Of a stretch of DNA of 64,000 nt, positions 12,012 to 19,907 are shown piece after piece (within the stretch, counting starts at the first letter, position 1; the number at the start of each line of letters is the position of its first letter). The translations under genes and the position numbers were made by a program. The DNA comes from Rhodoplanes sp. (GTDB lineage Bacteria > Pseudomonadota > Alphaproteobacteria > Rhizobiales > Xanthobacteraceae): positions 62,001 to 126,000 of the forward strand of contig NZ_JACAAX010000011.1 in the NCBI RefSeq assembly GCF_013377085.1, in the 5' to 3' direction. Under the pieces are notes generated by a model. The model was not told the DNA's origin and did no database searches. It saw only the letters and a program-made list of their open reading frames with translations.

Positions 12012-12680
12012 ATGATTTCGAAAGCAATCGTTGTTGTGCTGGCGGGACTGACGCTCGGCGCATGCGTGACGGGGGCGACACCCGAGCCGTCGTCCGATGC
12101 GAACCTGAAGCCGCGCGATCGCGAGTATCTGGCCAACGCGCCATACGCCAAGGCGTCGATCCCGGCCCCGTATCAGCGGCACATCGTCGACTACCACCGC
12201 ATGGAAGCCCCGGGCACCATCGTGGTCGATTCCGATGCGCGTTTCCTCTACTACGTGCTGCCGAACAAGAAGGCGATCCGCTACGGCGTGACGGTCGGCG
12301 AAGAGGCTCAAGCGTGGTCGGGCGTCGCCAAGATCGGCAACATGGCCGAGTGGCCGGGCTGGACGCCCACCCAGGGCGAGCACGAGCGTCTCGGCAACCT
12401 GCCTAAATTCGTCCCCGGCGGCCCGCACAACCCGATGGGCGCGCGTGCGCTCTATCTCTATGCCAACGGCAAGGACACGCTGTTCCGCATCCACGGGACG
12501 AACCAGCCGGAATACATCGGCGCCGCGATCTCGTCCGGTTGCATTCGCCTGACCAACGAAGACGTCATCGACCTCTACGGCAGGGCCAAGACGGGCACGC
12601 CCGTGGTCGTGCTGGCGCCGGGCACCGGCGGTCAGTCGCCGATGAGCGGTGCGCGCGTCGCCGCTGTGGGGGGCGGCTGA
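12012..12680 (+). CDS. L,D-transpeptidase (YkuD fold), lipoprotein
   Basis: The enzyme family makes 3-3 peptidoglycan crosslinks or attaches proteins to peptidoglycan, using a Cys nucleophile. From the ATG at 12012 (GAAGGTGGGG lies upstream) the product has 222 residues. A hydrophobic leader ends in LGAC, lipobox Cys18. The YkuD domain covers about 65-200, with His161 in RIHGTNQP and catalytic Cys177 in SSGCIRLTNEDV, the required His-Ser-Gly-Cys arrangement. An in-frame ATG at 11979 is an alternative start. A strong terminator follows the gene. Confidence 0.9.
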   Translation: MISKAIVVVLAGLTLGACVTGATPEPSSDANLKPRDREYLANAPYAKASIPAPYQRHIVDYHRMEAPGTIVVDSDARFLYYVLPNKKAIRYGVTVGEEAQAWSGVAKIGNMAEWPGWTPTQGEHERLGNLPKFVPGGPHNPMGARALYLYANGKDTLFRIHGTNQPEYIGAAISSGCIRLTNEDVIDLYGRAKTGTPVVVLAPGTGGQSPMSGARVAAVGGG

Positions 12681-12727
12681 TCGCGCTTGCAAGGCGCGCC
12701 GGGCTGGGGGGCTGACGGCGCGATTTC

Positions 12728-12762
12728 AAAGTCCCGCGTCTTCGAGACGCGGGACTTTTTTT
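12728..12762 (+). terminator. Rho-independent terminator after the L,D-transpeptidase gene
   Basis: Fourteen bases (12728-12741) pair perfectly with 12745-12758 around a TCG loop, and the stem runs into an unbroken T tract. It is a textbook terminator 47 bases after the stop codon. Confidence 0.93.
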
Positions 12763-12781
12763 ATGCGCGGATGACAGAAAA

Positions 12782-12908
12782 GCCGTCATTCCGGGGCGCG
12801 GGCGGAAAACCCGCGAGCCCGGAATTCATACGCCCTGCGCTGACTGCTCTCGAAAGAGCGGGATTATGGATCCATGGCTCGGCGCGTTGCGCCGCCCCGG
12901 GACGACGG
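12782..12908. repeat. MITE-like intergenic repeat
   Basis: The two ends (GCCGTCATTCCGGGGCG and, inverted, TCCGTCGTCCCGGGGCG) are imperfect terminal inverted repeats about 127 bases apart, with GGAATTCAT- and ATGGATCCAT-like inner parts. This is the layout of a widespread non-coding repeat of Bradyrhizobium relatives. It lies between the L,D-transpeptidase terminator and the convergent aminotransferase gene. Confidence 0.7.
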
Positions 12909-12924
12909 ATCAGGGAACAGCGTC

Positions 12925-14298
12925 TCACCCCTTCCGCACCCACTCCAGCGTCCGGGCGAGCGCGCGGTCGAAGCGGACGAACATCTCGTCGATCTCGGCC
13001 GGCGAGATGACCAAAGGCGGGCACACCGAGATGGTGTCGCTGGCGAGCGCCCGGACGATCAGGCCCTCCTCCTCGGCGAAGCGCACGCAGCACGCCGCGA
13101 CGCCACGCTTGGGGTCGAAGCCCTGCTTGGTCGCCTTGTCGGCGACCAGCTCGATGCCGCCGACCAGGCCGAGCCCGCGCGTGTTGCCGACCAGCGGATG
13201 ATCGGCGAGCCGTCGCAGATGGCCCTGGAACTGCGGCGTCTTGGCCGCGACCTGCTCGACGATCTTTTCGCGCGCATAGATTTCCAGCGTTTTCAGCGCC
13301 ACCGCGGACGCCACCGGATGCCCCGTATAGGTGAAGCCGTGGCCGAAGGTGCCGATCTTGCGGCTTTCGACCAGCATCGCCTCGTACATCTGCTCGGGGA
13401 TCGTCACGGCGGCGATCGGGATGTAGGCGGAGGACAGCGCCTTGGCGACCGAGATCGAATCGGGGCGGAAGCCGAGCGCCTGGCAGCCGAACATCTTGCC
13501 GGTCCGCCCGAAGCCGCAGATCACCTCGTCGGAGATCACATAGAGGTCGTACTTGTCGCACACCGCCTGGATCTTCGGGAAATAGCTTGCCGGCGGCACC
13601 ACGACGCCGCCCGCCCCCATCACCGGCTCGGCGATGAAGGCCGCGACCGTCTCCGGCCCCTCGGCCTCGATCAGCGCCTCGAGCTCGGCCGCGAGCCGGG
13701 TCGCGAACTCGTCCTCGCTCTCGCCATCCTGCGCGCCCCGGTAGTGATGCGGACACGCCGTGCGGAGGATGCCGGGAATCGGCAGATCGAAATCGGCGTG
13801 ATTCGCGGCGAGCCCGGTGAGCGAGGCGGAGGCGACCGTCACGCCGTGATAGGCCTTGTCGCGCGCCACGATCTTCTTCTTGCTCGGCCGGCCGAGCGCG
13901 TTGTTCATGTAGCGCACCAGCTTGAGCTGTGTGTCGTTGGCCTCCGACCCGGAGTTGCAGAACAGCACCTTGGAGGTCGGCACCGGCGCCAGCGCCTTGA
14001 GGGTCTCGGCGAGCTCGATCGCCGGATCGTGGCTCTTGCCGTTGAACAGATGCGCGAAGGACAGCTTGCGGAGCTGGGCCGTGGCGGCCTCGATCAGCTC
14101 CTCGTTGCCGTGGCCGAGCGACAGGCACCACAGCCCCGACATACCTTCGATATAATCCTTGCCGCTGGTGTCGTAGACGAACACGCCCTGCCCGCGCTCG
14201 AGCATCAAAGGCCCGGTGTCTCGATGGGTGGCGAGATTCGTGTAGGGGTGGAGAACGGTCTCGATGTCGCGGACGGCTTGGTTTCCGAATACGGTCAT
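12925..14298 (-). CDS. Class III PLP aminotransferase (omega-amino acid type)
   Basis: This 457-residue enzyme carries the class III layout: NSGSEAND phosphate loop at about 115-122, AYHG at 149-152, Asp257 of SDEVICGFGRTG that binds the PLP ring nitrogen, and Lys286 (SVAKALSS) for the Schiff base. The N-terminus (HPYTNLATHRDTGPLMLERGQG) resembles the omega-amino acid:pyruvate or taurine:pyruvate group. Beta-alanine, GABA or a similar amine is likely, but not provable. The frame stays open for another 490 bases upstream; I start at ATG 14298, where family homology begins. Confidence 0.88.
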   Translation of the reverse strand: MTVFGNQAVRDIETVLHPYTNLATHRDTGPLMLERGQGVFVYDTSGKDYIEGMSGLWCLSLGHGNEELIEAATAQLRKLSFAHLFNGKSHDPAIELAETLKALAPVPTSKVLFCNSGSEANDTQLKLVRYMNNALGRPSKKKIVARDKAYHGVTVASASLTGLAANHADFDLPIPGILRTACPHHYRGAQDGESEDEFATRLAAELEALIEAEGPETVAAFIAEPVMGAGGVVVPPASYFPKIQAVCDKYDLYVISDEVICGFGRTGKMFGCQALGFRPDSISVAKALSSAYIPIAAVTIPEQMYEAMLVESRKIGTFGHGFTYTGHPVASAVALKTLEIYAREKIVEQVAAKTPQFQGHLRRLADHPLVGNTRGLGLVGGIELVADKATKQGFDPKRGVAACCVRFAEEEGLIVRALASDTISVCPPLVISPAEIDEMFVRFDRALARTLEWVRKG

Positions 14299-14527
14299 GT
14301 TTGAAACTTTCGACGTGCATGCAAAGGAGCCGGACCATAGCAAGGCTCGCGGCGGAACGCTCGCGCGTCCTCGCCGCGGCCGGCCCGTGCGAAAGGCGCG
14401 GCCTTGCCATGATCCAGGCGCCGGACGACACGCTGGGCGAGTTGCCGCGAGCCGTTGCCAGCCGCGGCGCTTCGCTCTATCGGTGAGCCCGACGGGCCCC
14501 CGCTTGCGCGCCCGGAAAGGCTGAACG

Positions 14528-15367
14528 ATGGCGCGCCGCCGGCTGGCCGAGGACCCGCTCTCCCGCTTCGCCGTCTGGGCGCGGCGGCTTGCTTTGTTCT
14601 CGCTCGCCGTGGTGCTGCTCGCGATCGTCATCGCGCGCGCCGGCCTCCTCGACACCCTCCCCGTGCTGGTGACATTCGGGGCGGGCCTGGTGCTCGCCGT
14701 GCTCGGGATCCTGGTCGCCTTCGTCGCCTTCGGGGTGATCTGGCACACCGGCGCACGCGGCTTCGGCCACGCCGTCGCGGGCCTCGCCATCGGCGTGGTG
14801 CTGATCGCCTACCCGGCCTATCTCGGCTACAAGGCGACCAAGCTGCCGATGATCGCCGACATCACCACCGACGCGATCGATCCGCCGCGCTTCGAGGCGA
14901 TCGCGCGGCTGCGCACCCGGCAGGCCAATCCGGTTCTCTATGCCGGCCTCTATGCGGCCGAGCAGCAACGGACCGCCTATCCGGACATCGAGCCCCTGAT
15001 GGTGACGGTGACGCCGGAGGCCGCCTACGAGGCGACCATGACGCTGGTCACCAAGCGCAAGTGGCGCGTCGTCAACGCCCGCCAGCCGCAACCCGGACGC
15101 CGCGACGGCTATATCGAGGCAGTGGCGCTGACCCCTATCATGGCTTTCCGCGAGGACGTCGCCATCCGCATCCGGCCGGTCGGCACCGGCGCCCGCGTCG
15201 ACATGCGCTCGGCCTCGCGCTACGGCCGCGTCGACTTCGGCGTCAATGCCCAGCGCATCCGCAGCCTGCTCGAGGACGTCGACGACCTCACCAGCATCAC
15301 CAAGCCGGAGCGCCCGGCGCCGAAGCCGGCCGCGCCCGCCAAGGGCGGTCAGGCCGCCAAGCGATAG
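14528..15367 (+). CDS. DUF1499 membrane protein
   Basis: The first 110 residues form three hydrophobic helices (about 18-37, 44-70 and 78-98). After them comes a cytoplasmic or periplasmic DUF1499 domain with the marker DITTDAIDPPRFEAI and the later segment EDVAIRIRPVGTGARVDMRSASRYGRVDFGVNAQRI, split here for clarity: EDVAIRIRP, then VDMRSASRYG. An AAAGG precedes the ATG. The Lys/Pro-rich tail overlaps the end of the convergent MBL gene by 19 bases. Family function is unknown. Confidence 0.85.
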   Translation: MARRRLAEDPLSRFAVWARRLALFSLAVVLLAIVIARAGLLDTLPVLVTFGAGLVLAVLGILVAFVAFGVIWHTGARGFGHAVAGLAIGVVLIAYPAYLGYKATKLPMIADITTDAIDPPRFEAIARLRTRQANPVLYAGLYAAEQQRTAYPDIEPLMVTVTPEAAYEATMTLVTKRKWRVVNARQPQPGRRDGYIEAVALTPIMAFREDVAIRIRPVGTGARVDMRSASRYGRVDFGVNAQRIRSLLEDVDDLTSITKPERPAPKPAAPAKGGQAAKR

Positions 15368-16266
15368 AGGCCGGCGACCGACGGCGCGCCCTCGGTCGCG
15401 ACCACGCCGCGCGTCACCAGATCCTCGAGATGCGCCAGCACCGACAGCCCGGCCGCGCCCGTGAGCCTGGGGTCGAGCCCGATATAGATGGCGCGCACCA
15501 GCGTCGGGATGTCGGCCGCGCCCTTGCGCAGCCGGCCCAGGATCGACGCCTCGCGGCCCTCGCGGTGGCGAATGTACTGGACGACGAAGCCTGGCGCGTC
15601 GCGCACCGCGCCGCCGTGGCCGGGCAGATAGATGGACTCCGATCGCGTCGCCAGCTTTTGGAGCGAGGCCATGTAGTCGCTCATCGCGCCGTCGGGCGGC
15701 GCCACCACCGACGTGGCCCAGGCCATCACGTGATCGCCCGACAGCAGCATGCCGGTGTCGCGCAGCGCGAAGGCCATGTGATTCATCGTGTGGCCGGGTG
15801 TCGTGATCGCCTCGACGACGAAGCCGCCGGCCTCCACGGTGTCGCCGTCGGCGAGGATCTGGTCGGGCCGAAAGTCGATATCGTTCGACGCCTCCATGCG
15901 CGGCACCTCGCCGAGATTGAGCGCCCGCGCCGCGCGGTGCGGCCCCTCGGCGAGCGTCGGCGCGCCGGTGGCGGCCTTGACGGCCGCCGCTCCCGGCGAG
16001 TGGTCGCGATGCGTGTGGGTGACCAGGATGTGCGTGACCGTCTCGCCCCGCACGGCATCGAGCAGCGCCGCGATGTGGCTGGGGTCGTCCGGCCCCGGAT
16101 CGACGATCGCCACTTTTCCGCGGCCCAGAATGTAGCTCACCGTGCCCTTCCAGGTGAACGGGCTCGGATTGTCGCAGAGGAGGCGCCGCACACCCGGCGC
16201 CACCTCCTCGACCCGCCCGGCCGGCAGATCGAAGCTCTTGTCGAACACGATGTCGTTGCTGCTCAT
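15349..16266 (-). CDS. MBL-fold metallohydrolase, LACTB2-like
   Basis: The 305-residue protein has a metallo-beta-lactamase fold with a complete two-metal site: H84-x-H86-x-D88-H89 (THTHRDHS), His159 (TTPGHT) and Asp178 (SGDHV). The C-terminal ~80 residues form the winged-helix tail typical of LACTB2-like hydrolases, some of which cut RNA. Translation starts at ATG 16266, well inside a longer open frame, because the family N-terminus begins there. It ends 19 bases inside the DUF1499 gene and is divergent from an MFS gene. Confidence 0.88.
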   Translation of the reverse strand: MSSNDIVFDKSFDLPAGRVEEVAPGVRRLLCDNPSPFTWKGTVSYILGRGKVAIVDPGPDDPSHIAALLDAVRGETVTHILVTHTHRDHSPGAAAVKAATGAPTLAEGPHRAARALNLGEVPRMEASNDIDFRPDQILADGDTVEAGGFVVEAITTPGHTMNHMAFALRDTGMLLSGDHVMAWATSVVAPPDGAMSDYMASLQKLATRSESIYLPGHGGAVRDAPGFVVQYIRHREGREASILGRLRKGAADIPTLVRAIYIGLDPRLTGAAGLSVLAHLEDLVTRGVVATEGAPSVAGLYRLAA

Positions 16267-16459
16267 CTCTCGGGGGTCCTGCGGGCGCCTGCGGACGTCG
16301 ACGGTCGACATCCGCGGCGCCGGCTGAGGTAAGCGGTCTTGTTCGCGATGCCAAGCCCTTTGCGGCCGCATGCTTGCGGCCACCTCTGGGCGAACCGCCG
16401 GTCGGTCTGGCAGGATGCGCCGCCGCGCCGCAACCCGCCGTTGGTAAAGAAGGTCGTCG

Positions 16460-17653
16460 ATGCCCCCCCCGACTAAGATCCCCTCGGGCGCCGCGCTGGT
16501 GCTGGCCGCCGGCTTCGCCGTTCTGTTCGTCGGCGGCGGGGCGCGCTTCGCCATCGGCCTGACGTTGAAATCCGTGGTCGACGACCTGGGCTGGGCGCGA
16601 AGTGATCTCGGCGCCGCCGTGGCGCTGTTCCAGGTCGTCTCGGCGACCTGCATGTTCCTGTCCGGGCGCCTGTCGGACCGGGCGAACCCCCGCACCGTGC
16701 TGGCCGGCGGTCTCTTGGTCGCCGGCCTCGGCATCGGCGCCATGAGCCTGATGGCGGCGCCCTGGCACGCGCTCGTGCTCTACGGCCTGGTGTTCGCCGC
16801 CGGCAACGGCGCCGCCTCCTTGATCCCGGTCAGCGTGATGGTGACGCGCGCCTTCCCGGCGCGCACCGGCCTCGCCAACGCCGCCGTGACGTCGGGCATG
16901 AGCCTCGGCCAGCTCGTGGTGATCGCCGTGCTGGCGGCCGTGCTGGTGGCGATCGGCTGGCGCTCGGTCTTCCTGTGGCTCGGCGCCGCGCATCTGATCC
17001 TGCTGCCGCTCCTGTTCGGCGCCATCCGGGGCGGCGAGACGGGTGGCGAGGCACACACGCGGCGGGCCGCGAAGGGCCTGTCGATCGGCGACGCGGCGCG
17101 GACAAGACCGTTCTGGGCGATGCTCGGCGTCTACGCGATCTGCGGGCTCGACGACTTCTTCGTCTCGACTCATGTGGTGGCGTTCGCGCAGGACCGCGGG
17201 CTCGACGCCTTCTTGGCCGGCAACCTGCTCGCCCTGATGGGGCTGACGGCGCTGCTCGGCGTGATGGCGGCCGGCGTGTGGAGCGACCGCGCCGGTCCAG
17301 TGTGGCCGGCGGCGGCCTCGTTCATCGCAAGGCTCGCGGTGTTCGGCCTGATCCTGGTGGACCAGTCGACCGTCTCGGTCGCGCTGTTCGCGCTGGTGTT
17401 CGGCGCGACCTTCATGGTGACGGCGCCGCTGACCGTGGTGTTCGTCGCCGAGCATTTCGGCAGCCGCAATCTCGGCGCGCTGACCGGCCTCGTCACCATG
17501 GTGCACCACATGGCCGGCGGCCTCGGTGCCTGGCTGGGTGCGCTGAGCTTCGATCGGCTGGGCGGCTACGACGCCGCCTTCGCCCTGATGCTCGCCTCGA
17601 ACATCCTGGTGCTCGGGCTGCTGCCACTGCTGCGGCGGCCAAGGGCCAACTGA
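16460..17653 (+). CDS. MFS transporter, monocarboxylate/oxalate type
   Basis: The 397-residue protein has about twelve hydrophobic helices. The conserved loop 2-3 motif is seen as GRLSDRANPRTV at about 68-79, and loop 8-9 has SDRAGP. The N-terminal GGGARFAIGLTLKSVVDDLGW pattern (here quoted in part: GARFAIGLTLKS) resembles carboxylate:proton or oxalate/formate carriers. It may serve with the IclR module that follows 169 bases downstream, but the two IclR operator copies lie after this gene. Substrate is unproven. Confidence 0.85.
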   Translation: MPPPTKIPSGAALVLAAGFAVLFVGGGARFAIGLTLKSVVDDLGWARSDLGAAVALFQVVSATCMFLSGRLSDRANPRTVLAGGLLVAGLGIGAMSLMAAPWHALVLYGLVFAAGNGAASLIPVSVMVTRAFPARTGLANAAVTSGMSLGQLVVIAVLAAVLVAIGWRSVFLWLGAAHLILLPLLFGAIRGGETGGEAHTRRAAKGLSIGDAARTRPFWAMLGVYAICGLDDFFVSTHVVAFAQDRGLDAFLAGNLLALMGLTALLGVMAAGVWSDRAGPVWPAAASFIARLAVFGLILVDQSTVSVALFALVFGATFMVTAPLTVVFVAEHFGSRNLGALTGLVTMVHHMAGGLGAWLGALSFDRLGGYDAAFALMLASNILVLGLLPLLRRPRAN

Positions 17654-17667
17654 ACACCCGAAATAAA

Positions 17668-17680
17668 TTCGGAATCCGAA
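17668..17680. promoter_or_regulatory. IclR-type operator, copy 1
   Basis: TTCGGAATCCGAA is a perfect 13-base palindrome of the form TTCG-N5-CGAA. A second copy with the same arms lies 121 bases on, next to the IclR gene. IclR regulators bind such short palindromes; binding here is inferred. Confidence 0.6.
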
Positions 17681-17777
17681 ATTATTACCGCGATCCGTAC
17701 GATTCCGGATGCAGGCACCAAAGTGCTTGTCCGCCGTTGACACAACACGGCCCGGACCCTACTTTCGACCCAAGAAC

Positions 17778-17801
17778 GCGAAATTAATTTCGCTATCCGA
17801 A
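17778..17801. promoter_or_regulatory. IclR-type operator, copy 2, with nested palindrome
   Basis: TTCGCTATCCGAA at 17789-17801 shares TTCG-N2-ATCCGAA with copy 1. It overlaps a perfect 16-base palindrome, GCGAAATTAATTTCGC, at 17778-17793. The pair sits 22 bases before the IclR start codon, a position suited to autoregulation. Confidence 0.65.
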
Positions 17802-17822
17802 TAAGTCAAGGGGAAAACGACC

Positions 17823-18689
17823 ATGGCCTCGCCCAACGGGATCGCGACACAGGCCGCGGCCGGGCGTCCCGGCATGCCCCGGCTCGACCCCAAGGAGGCG
17901 AAAAGCTCGGTGCAGTCGCTGGCCAAGGGGCTGCGGGTGCTGGAAGCCTTCTCGGGCGGTGCCGACGAGATGACGCTGAGCGAGATCGCGGTGGCGTCGG
18001 GGCTCGACGCCGGCACCACGTTCCGGATGCTCAACACGCTGGTGTCGGCCGGCTATGTCGTGCGCATCCCCGAGAGCCGCCGCTTCCGCCTGTCGCTCAA
18101 GGTGCTCGACCTCGGCTTCAACGCCATCGCCCACAAGGACCTGCGCGCCGTCGTCCGGCCGCTGCTGCAGTCGCTGGTCGACGAGGTGAGCGAGGCGGCG
18201 AGCTTCGCCGTGATCGAGGGCGGCGACGTCCTCTACATCGAGCGCGTGCGCGCCGGCTTCACAAGGCTCGGCGTCGACATCCGCATCGGCACCACCATCC
18301 CGGCGGCCGTCACCTCGATCGGCCGCGCCATCCTGGCCTTCCTGCCCGAGCACCGGCTGGAGCGGGTGCTCGCGACGCCGCCGCGGCACCCCAGCGCCAG
18401 CCTTCCGACGCCCGAAAGATCCGTCCTGGAGCCGCTCCTCGCCGCATTGCGGCGTGACGGCTACGTCCTGGAAAAGTCCATCATCACCCCAGACCTGCGC
18501 CTGCTCGCCGTGCCGGTGATCGGCGCCGACGGCTGGGCGACCGGCGCCATCAGCGTGGTCGCGCCCTACGCCCAGTCCTCCGACGAGAACCTCAAGGCGC
18601 GCGCCCTCGAACCCATGCTGGCGACGGCGCGCCACATTGCCCGTGCCCAGGAAGCGACCGGCAGCACCAGCTCGGTCGCCGCTCCCTGA
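17823..18689 (+). CDS. IclR-family transcriptional regulator
   Basis: The protein has 288 residues: an N-terminal winged helix (about 28-92, with LSEIAVASGLDAGTTFRMLNTL as the recognition region, here shortened to its core) and a C-terminal GAF-like effector domain (about 105-275; SFAVIEGGDVLYIERV and the TSIGRAILAF motif). A GGGGA leader precedes the ATG. It is followed by a DapA-type lyase, an MFS carrier and a TctC receptor on the same strand, so it most likely controls breakdown of a small organic acid. Two copies of its probable operator lie just upstream. Confidence 0.92.
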   Translation: MASPNGIATQAAAGRPGMPRLDPKEAKSSVQSLAKGLRVLEAFSGGADEMTLSEIAVASGLDAGTTFRMLNTLVSAGYVVRIPESRRFRLSLKVLDLGFNAIAHKDLRAVVRPLLQSLVDEVSEAASFAVIEGGDVLYIERVRAGFTRLGVDIRIGTTIPAAVTSIGRAILAFLPEHRLERVLATPPRHPSASLPTPERSVLEPLLAALRRDGYVLEKSIITPDLRLLAVPVIGADGWATGAISVVAPYAQSSDENLKARALEPMLATARHIARAQEATGSTSSVAAP

Positions 18690-18771
18690 GGTTCCACCAT
18701 CGGGCCGACAGTCCCGACGGTTCCTTCCGTTCGTTCAGTGCTCCACAACCCTGCCCCAAGAGGAGGATCAG

Positions 18772-19728
18772 ATGTCGACGAAGAATAAGCTCGATCTCAG
18801 GGGTCTCGTTCCCGCCCCCGTCACCCCGTTCACCCGCGACGGGGCCATCGACCACGCGGCGATCCAGCGCCTGGGCTCGTGGCTCGGCAGCTTCAAGGGC
18901 GTCAAGGGCCTGGTGGTCCTCGGCCATGCCGGCGAAGGCACCTTCCTGACGGCCGACGAGCAGGCCGCCGTGATCGAGAGCTTCGTCAAGTCGGTCGACG
19001 ACAAGATCCCGGTCATCGCCGGCATCACGCTCGAAGGCACCGGAGTGGCCGGGATGGAGGCAAAGCGCGCCGTGAAGGCGGGCGCCAAGGCCGGCCTCCT
19101 GTATCCGTCGCACGGCTGGCTGCGCTTCGGCTACCAGAAGGGCGCGCCGCAGGACCGCTACAAGGCGGTCTACGAGGCGAGCGGCCTGCCGCTGATCCTG
19201 TTCCAGTATCCGGACGCGACCAAGGCGACCTACAATCTCGAGACCCTGCTCGAGATCGCCGAGCAGCCGGGCGTCTTCTGCATGAAGAACGGCGTGCGCA
19301 ACATGCGCCGCTGGGACACCGAGATCCCGGTGATCCGCAAGGCCAATCCGGACCTGCAGGTCCTCACCTGCCACGACGAGTATCTGCTGCACACGATGTT
19401 CGACGTCGACGGCGCGCTGGTCGGCTACGGCAACATCGCGCCCGAGCTGCTGATCGCGCTCATCGAGGCCGGCAAGGCGCAGGACTACGTCAAGGCGCGC
19501 GCCCTGCACGACCGCCTGCTCCCGGTGACCAAGGCCGTCTATCACCGCGGCTCGCACATGGAAGGCACGGTGGCGCTCAAGCACGCCCTGGTCACCCGCG
19601 GCATTCTCGAGCATGCGACGGTCCGCACTCCGCTGCTGCCGCTGCAGCCCGGCGCCGACGTCGAGATCGCCGACGCGATGCGCTCGGCCGGTCTCGTCAG
19701 CACCAAGCCCGCGGCCATCGCGGCCTGA
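18772..19728 (+). CDS. DapA-family aldolase/lyase (DHDPS-like)
   Basis: This is a 318-residue class I (Schiff-base) lyase of the dihydrodipicolinate synthase superfamily. The Schiff-base Lys172 lies in FCMKNG and the catalytic Tyr146 in LFQYP. The substrate loop reads GHAGEG instead of the GTTGE of true DapA, so it is not lysine biosynthesis but probably cleavage or dehydration of a 2-oxo acid. AGGAGG stands 6 bases before the ATG. It follows the IclR regulator and precedes a carrier and a receptor, as expected for a catabolic operon. Confidence 0.88.
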   Translation: MSTKNKLDLRGLVPAPVTPFTRDGAIDHAAIQRLGSWLGSFKGVKGLVVLGHAGEGTFLTADEQAAVIESFVKSVDDKIPVIAGITLEGTGVAGMEAKRAVKAGAKAGLLYPSHGWLRFGYQKGAPQDRYKAVYEASGLPLILFQYPDATKATYNLETLLEIAEQPGVFCMKNGVRNMRRWDTEIPVIRKANPDLQVLTCHDEYLLHTMFDVDGALVGYGNIAPELLIALIEAGKAQDYVKARALHDRLLPVTKAVYHRGSHMEGTVALKHALVTRGILEHATVRTPLLPLQPGADVEIADAMRSAGLVSTKPAAIAA

Positions 19729-19741
19729 CGCCTCTCGCGCC

Positions 19742-19775
19742 TGCTCCGGCCGCCGGCAGTCCGGCAGCCGGAGCA
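19742..19775 (+). terminator. Stem-loop between the lyase and MFS genes
   Basis: TGCTCCGGC pairs with GCCGGAGCA, and an inner stem GCCGG/CCGGC closes a CAGT loop. No T run follows, so it may be a Rho-assisted terminator or an mRNA-stability element that separates expression of the two genes. Confidence 0.45.
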
Positions 19776-19907
19776 CCTCTGCAACTCATAAGAACGCGAC
19801 ATCAGCCGGAGGCCAATCCTGGACGCTCCGGCTCACCTCTCGCCGGGTGAGAGCTCCTGACGCCCCCGAATGCTCATCAGGTCGCGGTGAAACGGGAGTA
19901 GACCATC

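Noticed and set aside
14299-14790. N-terminal extension of the class III aminotransferase
   Set aside because: The frame lacks stops by chance, but it overlaps the DUF1499 gene and the family N-terminus starts at 14298.
14477-17743. 1088-codon open frame on the minus strand
   Set aside because: It runs antisense or across four well-supported genes (DUF1499, MBL, MFS and their gaps) and reads as Arg/His/Gly-rich shadow sequence with no domain.
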